Assembly: GCA_963821705.1 (NCBI GenBank)
Contig: CAWGEV010000006.1
Span: 414,576 to 478,575, forward strand
Source: DASUPK01 sp963821705
GTDB lineage: Bacteria; Actinomycetota; Thermoleophilia; Solirubrobacterales; 70-9
Length of the DNA stretch: 64,000 bases
Direction of reading: 5' to 3'
Under the pieces are notes generated by a model. It did not search any database. It saw only the letters and a program-made list of their open reading frames with translations, and was not told the origin of the DNA. Shown here one piece after another: positions 45,886 to 55,687 of this stretch. A program made the translations under genes and the position numbers. The stretch's first letter is position 1; each line of letters opens with the position of its first letter.

Positions 45886-45963
45886 CCGGATCGTGGCAGC
45901 CGGCTTGAAGCGGACCTATTCGGCGCGTACGTATCCGACCGCCCACTGCGCCATGGTGAGCGG

Positions 45964-47797
<1,834 letters not shown>

Positions 47798-47820
<23 letters not shown>

Positions 47821-48943
47821 AGCCGCCGCCAGCCGGGAGACCTTGCACCGGACCCACTTGACAGATGTCCCGGGCCGTTCGGACGAGCACGTCGCGAACG
47901 CGATGGACCGACTCGAGGTCCACCCATTCGTTCGCCGCATGCGCTCCGCCGCCCTTGGGGCCGAAGAGCACGGTGGGGATACGACTCGCTCCCAGCTGCG
48001 CGGAGTCGGCCCAGAACCCGAGACCCACGATCTTGCCCCCCGAGTGCCGGCGAACCGCTTGCACGATGTCCGCGTCCTCACGCGTCTCGAAGGGATCACC
48101 ACGATGAGTGATGCGTAGCTCAGCGTTCACGGAGCTACGACGGACCACCTCCTCGATCCTCGCCTCCGGGTCGCTTCCGGGGAGCGTCCGACATTCGCCC
48201 GTGAGCAGGCAACGTTCCGGATAGCTGGACGCTTCCTGGCCACCCTCGATCAACGACGCGTGCAGCGAGGCCGATCCGAGCAGAGGATGAACCTCCCCCT
48301 GCTGGAGGTCGTGACCCAGCTCCTCCAAACCGGCGAGCAGTGGGCCCATGGCAAGGATCGCGTCAACTCCCAGATCGGGCCGGGACCCATGTGCGGCAAC
48401 GCCAGAGGTCTCGATCTCGAACCCGACGAACCCCTTGTGCGCGATCGCGACATTGAGGTCGGTGGGCTCGATGACGATCGCGGCGTCGGGCGGATCGACC
48501 GCCTCGAGTAACGCCCTCGTCCCCGTGCCGCCTGCCTCCTCGTCGCAGACGGCGGCGACGACGACTCCGCAGTCCAGGTTCGCCGTGTCGGCCGCCGCAC
48601 ACATCGCCGCCGCGAGGCCAGATTTCATGTCATAGGCACCGCGTCCATGGAGTCGTCCGCCCTCGACACGGGCCCCGAAGGGATCCTTCACCCCCTCCAC
48701 CCCGACCGTGTCCATGTGTCCGAGGAACAGGAGAGTCGGGCCGCCGATTGCCGGACCGGCCCGCCCGATGACGTTGGGCCGACCGGCCCTGGTGCGCTGC
48801 ACCTGCACCGCGAGACCCCTCCGGTCCAGCCATTCAGCGACGACACGGGCGATCCGATGCTCCCCGGCACCGCCGGGAACGAGATCCGGATTGACCGAGT
48901 CGATCGAGACGAGCGCCGCAGTCAGGTCCGAGAGCTCAGACAC
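47798..48943 (-). CDS. M20 family metallopeptidase/deacylase
   Basis: A 381-residue M20 amidohydrolase like acetylornithine deacetylase or DapE. Metal ligands lie in LFLGHMDTVG, GRGAYDMKSGLAAAM, VCDEEAGGTGTR and the C-terminal PTVLFGPKGGGAHAANEWV. It hydrolyses an N-acyl amino acid or dipeptide using two zinc ions. GTG 48943 overlaps the stop of the upstream CGLYALHP paralogue by 8 bp, so it belongs to the long minus-strand operon, where it is the last gene. Its substrate in that setting is unknown. Confidence 0.85.
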
Positions 48944-49520
48944 CTTTCGCCTTCAAGAGTGAGGCGACGGTCGCCTTCGTCAGCCCGAGACCACGCTGCA
49001 CGCAGACTCGTTTCAGCTCCGCGACATCCACCACGCTGAGAAGTTGGGCTCGATGGTCCCTCGCAAGCTCCTGGACGATCCGGCCGTAGGGTGAGGTCGG
49101 ATCCATGTCGATCAGGGCAATCGCGCTCGGTCGCGCGTACTGGGCTCGAAATCCCTCCATGTGGAGCTGCACCTGGCCCCATGCCTCGACCAGTCCGACG
49201 ACCGTGAGCGGTCCGGTTGATGCCGGTCGCTGAATGTAATCGCAGTGATCCGCATTCCACGGGTGGAGCGCGTAGAGGCCACACGAGCATCGTCCGTCGG
49301 GCGCCTGGTGTCTCTTCTTCTGGACGCCTAATCGGCACCGCGCCCAGCTCGTCTTGCCGTCCTTCTTCCAGCGAGCGGACTCAAAGAACCCGTGAAGACG
49401 GAACGCGCCATCGTCGTCCACTGCGAGCTGCCAGCTTCGTACGCCGAAGAGGCGCTCGCTCACCAGCACCGCCGGACCGACCGGGTCCTCCTTCGTGCGC
49501 GACCGGGGCGGCGCCTTCAC
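48936..49520 (-). CDS. CGLYALHP-family protein, paralogue 1 (novel family)
   Basis: A 194-residue protein I cannot assign to a named family. It shares with the proteins at 51509 and 52692 the sequence FGVRSWQL, a lone Cys (WARCRLG), then CSCGLYALHP, GLVEAWGQVQLHMEGFRAQYARP and a C-terminal helical region ending LTKATVASLLKAKG. The three Cys plus the His residues could bind a metal. This is the shortest paralogue, with no extra domain and no membrane segment. GTG 49520 overlaps the stop of the small RTIIVEP protein by 4 bp, and its own stop overlaps the M20 start. Confidence 0.75.
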   Translation of the reverse strand: MKAPPRSRTKEDPVGPAVLVSERLFGVRSWQLAVDDDGAFRLHGFFESARWKKDGKTSWARCRLGVQKKRHQAPDGRCSCGLYALHPWNADHCDYIQRPASTGPLTVVGLVEAWGQVQLHMEGFRAQYARPSAIALIDMDPTSPYGRIVQELARDHRAQLLSVVDVAELKRVCVQRGLGLTKATVASLLKAKGV

Positions 49521-49672
49521 CGGCCTGCCCCTCCCCTCTTGATGGGGACCGGCACCTTCGGCGGCCGCTTCACCGGTGGCCGCTGGGGAGACACCTTCTT
49601 CCGTCGCGGAGACCTGATCGGCTCCACCACGGGCTCGACGATGATCGTGCGGTACGGATCAGAGAAAGTCAC
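49517..49672 (-). CDS. Small RTIIVEP protein 1 (coupled leader of paralogue 1)
   Basis: A 51-residue protein from GTG 49672, behind a strong GGAGGTGA site. VTFSDPYRTIIVEPVVEP is followed by a basic, Pro-rich tail (RRKKVSPQRPPVKRPPKVPV). The RTIIVEP core recurs in the small protein at 52516-52695, which occupies the same position before another paralogue. Both overlap the next start by 4 bp. The conserved N-terminus with an unconserved Pro-rich tail suggests a binding peptide or small partner of the larger protein. No known family. Confidence 0.7.
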   Translation of the reverse strand: MTFSDPYRTIIVEPVVEPIRSPRRKKVSPQRPPVKRPPKVPVPIKRGGAGR

Positions 49673-49789
49673 TGCTTCACCTCCATCGATCCCGGCTGTA
49701 GCACCGTGCCTCGACCCGGAGGTCTCGGCCGGTTGCTGCGGCGTCAAAGGGCCGGTTCCCTCAGCCGCTCTTGATGGACGTGCGCGAAG

Positions 49790-50194
49790 TTAGCTGCCAC
49801 TCACCTCTTCGTCAACCCGTCTGAACGTGAACTTGGGCTGGCCGCCGGCCCGCGACTCCCGCACCTCGAGACCGGCCTTCTCCGCGTAGCGGCGGATGGT
49901 CCGTGCCATGGCATCGCGGCCGACCGGGTTCCCCGTGTGGAGACTGATCCCGTCGCGCGGCCAGAGATCGCGGCCATGGATCTCCTGCTGCTCGGCGATG
50001 AAGTCGACCACGTCCACCCCACGCCCGAAGCGCTCGTCGTCGGAGAGGTCATGGTCGAGCGAGAGCTCGACGACCCGACCGGCGTTCAGCAGCCTCATCG
50101 CTTCCCAGGCCGTGGTGACGTGGACCCAACCCTCGGGCGCTCGCCGGTCGACCAGGTCGTCGTCGAGCCAGACTCGTAAGTGCGCGTCGCTCAT
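49790..50194 (-). CDS. Cyclic-phosphate-processing receiver-like protein
   Basis: A 134-residue protein: LRVWLDDDLVDRRAPEGWVHVTTAWEAM, then VVELSLDHDLSDDERFGRGVDVVDFI and RDAMARTIRRYAEKAG. The acidic DDD and the SLDHDL motif match the cREC-type receiver domain predicted to act on cyclic phosphates in RNA repair and conflict systems. The C-terminus is basic and may bind nucleic acid. ATG 50194 overlaps the upstream small membrane protein by 4 bp, indicating coupling. Confidence 0.7.
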   Translation of the reverse strand: MSDAHLRVWLDDDLVDRRAPEGWVHVTTAWEAMRLLNAGRVVELSLDHDLSDDERFGRGVDVVDFIAEQQEIHGRDLWPRDGISLHTGNPVGRDAMARTIRRYAEKAGLEVRESRAGGQPKFTFRRVDEEVSGS

Positions 50195-50343
50195 CTCCGC
50201 TCCACCCGGATCGAGGTAAGGAACTTGAGGAAGGCGACGATGAGCGCGGTAGCGATCCAGACGACTCCGATCATGAAAAACGCGGCAACGATGATCGGGA
50301 TGAGGATGAGCAGGAGCATGAGGATGATGAGCAGCGCGATCAT
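50191..50343 (-). CDS. 50-residue membrane protein
   Basis: A very hydrophobic small protein (MIALLIILMLLLILIPIIVA, then AFFMIGVVWIATALIVAF) with two likely membrane helices and a basic C-terminus (TSIRVERR). ATG 50343; the stop overlaps the ATG of the receiver-like gene (ATGA). Such tiny membrane proteins in conflict operons can be effectors or anchors; here that is only a suggestion from the setting. Confidence 0.65.
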   Translation of the reverse strand: MIALLIILMLLLILIPIIVAAFFMIGVVWIATALIVAFLKFLTSIRVERR

Positions 50344-50371
50344 GCGGTCAAACTTAGTGCCTGGTCACCGT

Positions 50372-50734
50372 TCATCGACCACGTCGCGCTCGACGCGAAG
50401 CGCGAGCACGACGGCGACGCTCATTCCGTCGCCGGCGCGCCTTTTCGGAGATGCCTCCCCGCGGGATGCACGTCTTGGCGAGCAGCCGTTCGCCTGCGGG
50501 ACCCATCGAGACCAGGGGCAGGACCAGGTCGTTGCCGACGATCAGGTAGGCGTCCGCCTCCTGGCGCATCTTCTGCGAGAGCCACTCCGGCGGCTCGTCA
50601 TCGATCTCGCCGAGCGCGAGGAGCATCTCGAGCTCCCGCCGTGCCCTGATCTCGTCGAGCGCCGGGCGGAAGCGCTCGTGGAACCGCTCTACGCAGTGGG
50701 GTGACAGCATCACCCCGGGCTTGTCTTGGTTCAT
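50372..50734 (-). CDS. Basic-tailed hypothetical protein
   Basis: A 120-residue protein: MNQDKPGVMLSPHCVERFHERFRPALDEI, a middle with EADAYLIVGNDLVLPLVSM and a strongly basic C-terminus (KARRRRNERRRRARASRRARRGR). The SPHCVERFHERF start is of a kind found in small phage- and plasmid-borne proteins. The tail suggests nucleic-acid binding. It sits within the minus-strand run with 28-51 bp gaps on either side. Function unknown. Confidence 0.65.
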   Translation of the reverse strand: MNQDKPGVMLSPHCVERFHERFRPALDEIRARRELEMLLALGEIDDEPPEWLSQKMRQEADAYLIVGNDLVLPLVSMGPAGERLLAKTCIPRGGISEKARRRRNERRRRARASRRARRGR

Positions 50735-50785
50735 AACGAGTGAGTCGAGGTTCGACCCCGCTTCCTGACGCCCCTTGCGCCGACC

Positions 50786-51469
50786 TCAGAAGGCCTCGAG
50801 CTCGGCGAGCAGCTCCGGAGCGACCGTGTCCTCGGCGCCCGCCTCGCTCAGCGCAATCGCCTCGCGGTAGGAGGCACGTGCCTCCTCGAATTTGCCGAGA
50901 CCCGACTGGCACCTGCCGAGCCAGACCCAGCTCCAGGGGCCGTGCGCCGCGATGCGGGTGTAGTGGCGGAGGTGCGGGAGGGCCTCCCGTGGGCGGCCGA
51001 GATCGCAGAGCGTGTAGCCGAGACCGAAGTGCGCCATCGGGTCCCCGGTCTGAAGGCAGCAGCGCCACCAGTAGAGCTCCTGCTCGTATTCGCCGTTCGC
51101 TCCGCACTCGGTCGCGCGGTCGAAGAAGTCGCGGTTGAGCGAGTTGTCCTCGCCGAAGAACTTCCCGGCCTCACGGGCAATGCGTAGGGCGCCGGCACCG
51201 TGCAGAACGAGCAATGGGGCGTCGAAGCGGCCCGCCTCCCGGATCGCCCGCTCCTCCTCATCGAGCGGAAGCCATTCGGAGAAGTCGTCGATCCGGAAGC
51301 CGACGATCCGCCCGCCCGGCGCATCGAGAAGAAAGCGGAAGTCCTCGCTCACCTCCCGCCACTGGTCCGGCGCCTGTCCGTCGTCGACCCGGCCGCATTC
51401 GAGTGCTGTCAGGTAGTCATAGCGGGCGTCCCGGCTCAGGAAGAGCGGCCGCCGTGGGCCGTTGCTCAC
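50786..51469 (-). CDS. TPR-containing protein with an unknown N-terminal domain
   Basis: A 227-residue protein. The N-terminal 90 residues (FLSRDARYDYLTALECG, FRFLLDAPGGRIVGFRIDDFSEWLP) form a small beta-rich domain similar in style to DUF2283-like modules. Residues about 125-220 are TPR-like helices (MAHFGLGYTLCDLGRPREALPHLRHYTRI, then WLGRCQSGLGKFEEARASYREAI). GTG 51469, preceded by GAGGG, is preferred over a TTG at 51499. Likely a protein-interaction component of the operon. Confidence 0.7.
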   Translation of the reverse strand: MSNGPRRPLFLSRDARYDYLTALECGRVDDGQAPDQWREVSEDFRFLLDAPGGRIVGFRIDDFSEWLPLDEEERAIREAGRFDAPLLVLHGAGALRIAREAGKFFGEDNSLNRDFFDRATECGANGEYEQELYWWRCCLQTGDPMAHFGLGYTLCDLGRPREALPHLRHYTRIAAHGPWSWVWLGRCQSGLGKFEEARASYREAIALSEAGAEDTVAPELLAELEAF

Positions 51470-51508
51470 GGTTCGACCCTCGGATCGCACTCGGTCCAAT
51501 CGAAGCCG

Positions 51509-52519
51509 TCAATCCGCAGCGGCTCGTCGCGACTCGGGCTCCACCTCGATCGATACCTCAGGAGCGATGAGCACCGTCAGGAAACCGGTCCGCTTGGTGC
51601 GGTCCCGCAGCCCGATGCTGCGGGTCAGCGACCTGACCTCTGCAACCCGGCCGGATGCCAGACGCGGCCCGATCTCACGCGCGACAGGCCAAGCCAGGGA
51701 GCCGAGCAGGAGCCGACCGGACTCCGAGCGGACCTCCACACCCTCGTAGTCCCAGGTGGCATTGCGAACCAGCCGGAGTCGCCGTCCGGGATCGAACTCC
51801 TCGCTCTCGAACGCGGCAACCGCCTCCGCTCCGCGAACGCGGACGGTGCAGACTTGGATGCCGGGCAGGTCCTTCGCACTCGCGCGCACGGCATATGGCT
51901 GCTTGAGTGGACCCGAAGGGGAATCCATGACCTCTGGCCACACCCCCACCCTCAGCCACCTGCGGTCGAGGCTGACACGGGATGTGCGACGGAGGGCCAG
52001 CCGGACGTCCCGAAGCAGGGTCTGCTCAACGACCTCCGAGGCGAGACCGATCTCCCTCGCACGGCACCACTCGGCGGCATGCTCCGGGCGTGGCACCGGG
52101 ACGACCGGCACCCGGTAGCGCTCGGCAGCCTCGTGGATGCTCGTGAGGTCCTTCATGCTGATCAGGTGGGACGCCGGCTCGAACAGCAGCTTCGGGCGAG
52201 CGAACTGGGCGCGGAACCCGACCTCGTGCAGCTCGATCTGCCCCCAGGCCTCGACGACACCGGCGACGCCGCCGAACAGGAACACATCGACCCACTCCGA
52301 GATTTGGGCCTGGGGATGAAGCGCATAGAGCCCGCATTCACAGCCGGGATCCGGTGCTGGGTGGTCGTCGTCCTCCAGACAGACCGCCTCGGTCGGCGAG
52401 CCGTCAGGGGCCCAGGCCTCGGATGAGCCCAGGCCGCGCCCCCGCAGCTCGAGATCATCGGAGAGGCTCCACCCCCTGATCCCCTCGATCGTGCCGGCGA
52501 AGAACGGCGTGTCGCTCAC
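51509..52519 (-). CDS. CGLYALHP-family protein, paralogue 2, fused to a HIRAN-like domain
   Basis: A 336-residue protein. The N-terminal half is the novel family: GIRGWSL, EAVCLE, CECGLYALHP and VVEAWGQIELHEVGFRAQFARP. The C-terminal 160 residues contain FDPGRRLRLVRNATWDYEGV, SESGRLLLGSLAWPVAREI and RVAEVRSL, the strand pattern of a HIRAN domain, a module that recognises DNA ends or damaged DNA in repair proteins. The match is by pattern and not by strong identity. GTG 52519 overlaps the small RTIIVEP protein by 4 bp. The paralogues at 48936 and 52692 lack this domain. Confidence 0.7.
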   Translation of the reverse strand: MSDTPFFAGTIEGIRGWSLSDDLELRGRGLGSSEAWAPDGSPTEAVCLEDDDHPAPDPGCECGLYALHPQAQISEWVDVFLFGGVAGVVEAWGQIELHEVGFRAQFARPKLLFEPASHLISMKDLTSIHEAAERYRVPVVPVPRPEHAAEWCRAREIGLASEVVEQTLLRDVRLALRRTSRVSLDRRWLRVGVWPEVMDSPSGPLKQPYAVRASAKDLPGIQVCTVRVRGAEAVAAFESEEFDPGRRLRLVRNATWDYEGVEVRSESGRLLLGSLAWPVAREIGPRLASGRVAEVRSLTRSIGLRDRTKRTGFLTVLIAPEVSIEVEPESRRAAAD

Positions 52520-52695
52520 TCCCGGCTCCTGGCCGGCTCCTTCTCGCGGTCGGGCTCGGGGACCGGCTCCTCCGCGGGCTCGGGGGCCGGCTCCGACGGC
52601 GCCGGATCCTCCGCGGGTTCGGGCTGAGCAGGCGCACGATCGGGTTGCTCGATCGGCTCGACGATGATCGTCCGCGATGGGCCAGGAAGGGTCAT
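52516..52695 (-). CDS. Small RTIIVEP protein 2 (coupled leader of paralogue 2)
   Basis: A 59-residue protein, MTLPGPSRTIIVEPIEQPDR followed by an acidic Pro/Glu-rich tail (PEPAEDPAPSEPAPEPAEE...). The RTIIVEP core matches the protein at 49517-49672, but the tail is acidic here and basic there. Its ATG overlaps the upstream stop (ATGA) and its stop overlaps the next GTG, so it is coupled on both sides. It resembles a small adaptor or antitoxin-like peptide. Its conservation despite the tiny size argues for a real gene. Confidence 0.7.
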   Translation of the reverse strand: MTLPGPSRTIIVEPIEQPDRAPAQPEPAEDPAPSEPAPEPAEEPVPEPDREKEPARSRE

Positions 52696-53843
52696 GACCT
52701 TGATTTAGTCGCCGGCACGCCCGCCTTCCTGACGCCGCCCGGCGGCCTCGAGATGGTCTGCGCGACGTGACCGGCCCGGAGCGGTCCGAACACGGCACGG
52801 ACTCGGACCATGAACGGCGCCGGCCAGTGGCACAGCCGCGGTTTCATTCTCGCCACGGGAACCGTCGATGAGCCCTTCGGTGCGGCGCCGACCGCCCGGG
52901 CCGTGCGCCCGAGATCCTTACCGGAGTGGCTGATCGCGACGATCTGCAGGTGGAGCTGCTGAACCGGCCGTCTCGCTCGCACGACCGCGTCGATCCGGCA
53001 TTTCGAGCGGTCGGCCAGGACCCGCTCCACTCTCGCCGGCGCCTTCCACGGCTTGGCGTCGCCCCAACCGAAGAAGATCGCTCCGGCTATCGCGATCACC
53101 ACGACCGCCCACATTCCGTACCAGAGCACGGAGAGCAGGCCGAAGAAGCCGACGAAGACGGCCTGGCCTGCACCGTGGAGGATGCGCCGTGCCCGACCCT
53201 CAGGCTCCGCAGGAGGTGGTGGCGGGAGCGAGGTCCACCCCGCCCCACCCTCTTCAAACGACTCCCGGGCGGCTTCGACGGGCTCGAGCAGCTTCGCCAC
53301 GGATTCCGGATCAAGCGCACCGCCCCGCCCCTCGCAGTATTCGACCAGCTCCTCGGCTTGCCCGATCTCGAGCACCTCCGCACGGTGCAGTCGGGCGACG
53401 CGCTCGACCCCTCGGCGACGGACGGCCGACCACGTCTTGCCGACCAGCAGGACCGTGGGCCGAGCGCGCTCGGCACGGAAGCCCGACTCGTGCACCTCGA
53501 TTCGGCCGCAGGCCTCGACCAGGCCGATGACCTGGTCCAGCTCCAGGAGGGCGTCCTGCTCCGGACTCAGCGGATCGGCCTCCCAGAGCATCTGCTCGTG
53601 CTCGCGTGCGTGTCCGAGATGCGGGTGAAGGGCGTAGAGGCCGCAGGAGCAGGACGCTCCCGGAACCGGGTCACCGGTGGCGTGCGGTCCGGAGAGGCAC
53701 CGCGCTTCCGTCCATCGCCCACCCGATTCCCAGAGGACGTCCCCGTAGGAGGCGCAGAGCCGAAGATCGCCGTCGCGGGCGATTCGGACGCTCCAGCTGC
53801 GCAGGCCGAGGATGCTGCCGGCGAAGAGCGGAGGATCAGCCAC
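52692..53843 (-). CDS. CGLYALHP-family protein, paralogue 3, membrane-anchored
   Basis: A 383-residue protein. The N-terminal domain has LGLRSWSVRI, EARCLS, CSCGLYALHP and GLVEACGRIEVHESGFRAERARP, followed by a helical region (LHRAEVLEIGQAEELVEYC). A Pro-rich linker (SLPPPPPAEPEG) leads to one or two membrane helices (AVFVGFFGLLSVLWYGMWAVVVIAIAG) near residues 240-275 and a C-terminal region with further Cys and basic residues. It is the only paralogue with membrane segments. It starts immediately at the TPR-like gene's stop. Function unknown. Confidence 0.72.
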   Translation of the reverse strand: MADPPLFAGSILGLRSWSVRIARDGDLRLCASYGDVLWESGGRWTEARCLSGPHATGDPVPGASCSCGLYALHPHLGHAREHEQMLWEADPLSPEQDALLELDQVIGLVEACGRIEVHESGFRAERARPTVLLVGKTWSAVRRRGVERVARLHRAEVLEIGQAEELVEYCEGRGGALDPESVAKLLEPVEAARESFEEGGAGWTSLPPPPPAEPEGRARRILHGAGQAVFVGFFGLLSVLWYGMWAVVVIAIAGAIFFGWGDAKPWKAPARVERVLADRSKCRIDAVVRARRPVQQLHLQIVAISHSGKDLGRTARAVGAAPKGSSTVPVARMKPRLCHWPAPFMVRVRAVFGPLRAGHVAQTISRPPGGVRKAGVPATKSRS

Positions 53844-54266
53844 TCAGAGCCCCCGGTTGAGCACCTCTGCGACGGCGTGCGGCGCCGTGTCCTCGGCGCT
53901 CAGCAACTCGATCTCGAACTCGAGCACGGACCGGATCGGATCCGCAGGTCTGCCGGAGAGGCCGCGGTGACAGCAGTCGCGCGCCTCCTCGAAGCGCCCC
54001 AGGCGCCGCAGGGTCTCGACCAGGATCAGCTGGTCGGCCGCCCCTCCGATTCGAGTGATCGGATCCCCGTCGCCCAGCGCCTGCTCCCAGAACTCGACGG
54101 CACGCTCCCGGCAGCGCGAGGCGTCCTCGTGCTCACCCTGGGCCTCGCAGCGCCAGGCGCCGAGGAGCGCGCCCCAGCCGGCGGCGGCGTGCCCGGCTTT
54201 GGTCTCGGCGTAGCGGCTGAGCCAGGCATCAATCGACGCGTTGCCATTTCCGTTCGGGGCTCCCAT
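53844..54266 (-). CDS. Small TPR-like protein, first gene of the minus-strand run
   Basis: A 140-residue helical protein: KAGHAAAGWGALLGAWRCEAQGEHEDAS, then WEQALGDGDPITRIGGAADQLILVETLRRLGRFEEARDCCHRG. The paired-helix pattern with GRFEEAR is TPR-like. ATG 54266 faces the sigma factor start across 107 bp. It should be the first gene of the transcript that continues to 47798. Probably a protein-interaction module. Confidence 0.7.
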   Translation of the reverse strand: MGAPNGNGNASIDAWLSRYAETKAGHAAAGWGALLGAWRCEAQGEHEDASRCRERAVEFWEQALGDGDPITRIGGAADQLILVETLRRLGRFEEARDCCHRGLSGRPADPIRSVLEFEIELLSAEDTAPHAVAEVLNRGL

Positions 54267-54373
54267 GCAGAGATTGGGTCGGGCCCGAACGTTCCGTCTG
54301 ACGCCGTCGCTAACTTTCTTCGGCTGTCCGGCGATCCCCTCGGCCGGACGGCTTCCTTGGAGGAGGAGACCGC

Positions 54374-55066
54374 TTGAACTTTCGGCGACGGAACGATGCC
54401 GAGCTTGACCGACTCGCGAAAGAGGACGGCGATCGCCTGCTCGCCTACCTGATCGAGGCGCGCCGGGCGAACCAGATCGATGCAGCGACCGAAGCCGCCC
54501 GGATCCTCGCCTACTCCTATCAGGAGCAGGTCCTGGGCTTCGTCTACAACAAGATCGGCAGCCGGGGCCCTCTCGTCGTCGAGGAGATCGGAGAGCTCGC
54601 GATCACCGACGCCGTGAAGGCTGCCGGGACCTTCAAGGGCCACACGATCGGCGAGTTCCGGGGGCTTCTGTTCACCATCGCCAGGCGTCGGATCGCCGAC
54701 TACCTGGACAAGGGTCGCGTCGACGAGACACCCCTGGACGTCGACTGGGGCGAGGGCGCGAAGGAGCGCGACACGACCGACTCACGCCGCTTCACCGATC
54801 CGACCACCGCGATCGACGATTCGAGCATCTTCAACCAGGCGTTCTCGGAGCTGAACGACACCCACAAGCTCGTGATCTTCCTGGTGCGCTTCTACGACCT
54901 CTCCCACAAAGAGGTTGCAGATCAGGTCAATCGTCAGTTCAAGGGCACTTTGAACGACCCCATGACCGAGCAGAATGTCAACCAGATCAACAGCCGCTTC
55001 GATAGGAGGCTGGACGAGCTGCTGCGCGAGGCCGACGATCCGTCGCCTCCCGATGATGATGACTGA
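54374..55066 (+). CDS. Sigma-70 family RNA polymerase sigma factor
   Basis: A 230-residue ECF-like sigma factor. Region 2 covers EQVLGFVYNKIG to FRGLLFTIARRRIADYLDKGR. Region 4 is FSELNDTHKLVIFLVRFYDLSHKEVADQVN. The C-terminus is acidic (DDPSPPDDDD). TTG 54374 is used because an AGGAGGAG site precedes it and no ATG lies close. The XRE-type gene starts inside its 3' end. It lies across a 107-bp shared region from the CGLYALHP run, so it may direct transcription of that run. No classical anti-sigma gene is seen; the neighbouring XRE/ImmA pair could take that role. Confidence 0.8.
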   Translation: MNFRRRNDAELDRLAKEDGDRLLAYLIEARRANQIDAATEAARILAYSYQEQVLGFVYNKIGSRGPLVVEEIGELAITDAVKAAGTFKGHTIGEFRGLLFTIARRRIADYLDKGRVDETPLDVDWGEGAKERDTTDSRRFTDPTTAIDDSSIFNQAFSELNDTHKLVIFLVRFYDLSHKEVADQVNRQFKGTLNDPMTEQNVNQINSRFDRRLDELLREADDPSPPDDDD

Positions 55067-55683
55067 CGTCGACCGACTACTGCGGGACTACATCGAGCGG
55101 TTCGAATCGGGCGGGTCCGTCGATCCGAGCGACTTGCTTGAGCAGCTCGATACAGCCGACCGGCGGAAGCTCTCAACCCTCATCGAGGGATACCTCGAGC
55201 ACGCCGCGCGACCGCAGGAGTGGGACCCTGAGGGCTTCGAAGGGTCCGTCGCCGATCGCGCGGTCCAACGCGTCGCGGCCGAGTGGTCCGCCGGCGCCGG
55301 CGCGCTGGTCAGTCTCAGGAACGAGCGAGAGATCACCCGCGATGATCTCGTCACCAAATTGGCCGACTTACTCGGCGTGTCGAGCGCCCGCACCAAGGTC
55401 GCCTCTTACTACCACCAGCTCGAGCGTGGGCTATTGCCCACGGAGGGCGTGTCAGGGAAGGTGTGGGACGCGCTCGCCAACCTCCTGGGGACATCGAGCG
55501 ACTCCCTCAGAGAGGCGGCCTCGTCGGCAGCACCGGCGGACCAGGCGAGCGCTGTTGCCGTACACGCGGATGTCGAGCGTCGACGAGGATGCGCCGGCCG
55601 GACAGGCCTCGCCCGGGGAGGCCTCATCCGGCCGCGAGGCAGAGGAACCCGACGAGGTGGATCGCCTCTTCACCGGTGGCTAG
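55053..55683 (+). CDS. XRE-family helix-turn-helix protein (one frameshift)
   Basis: A regulator of about 209 residues. MMMTDVDRLLRDYIERFESGGSVDPSDLLEQLD is followed by an XRE-type domain around LRNEREITRDDLVTKLADLLGVSSARTKVASYYHQLERGLLP. An extra base near 55580 shifts the frame before an acidic Ser/Gly tail (DEDAPAGQASPGE...EPDEVDRLFTGG). It overlaps the sigma gene's 3' end by 14 bp and is followed 5 bp later by an ImmA/IrrE-type protease. XRE-ImmA pairs usually form a repressor and its cleaving protease. Confidence 0.75.
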
Positions 55684-55687
55684 ACGG

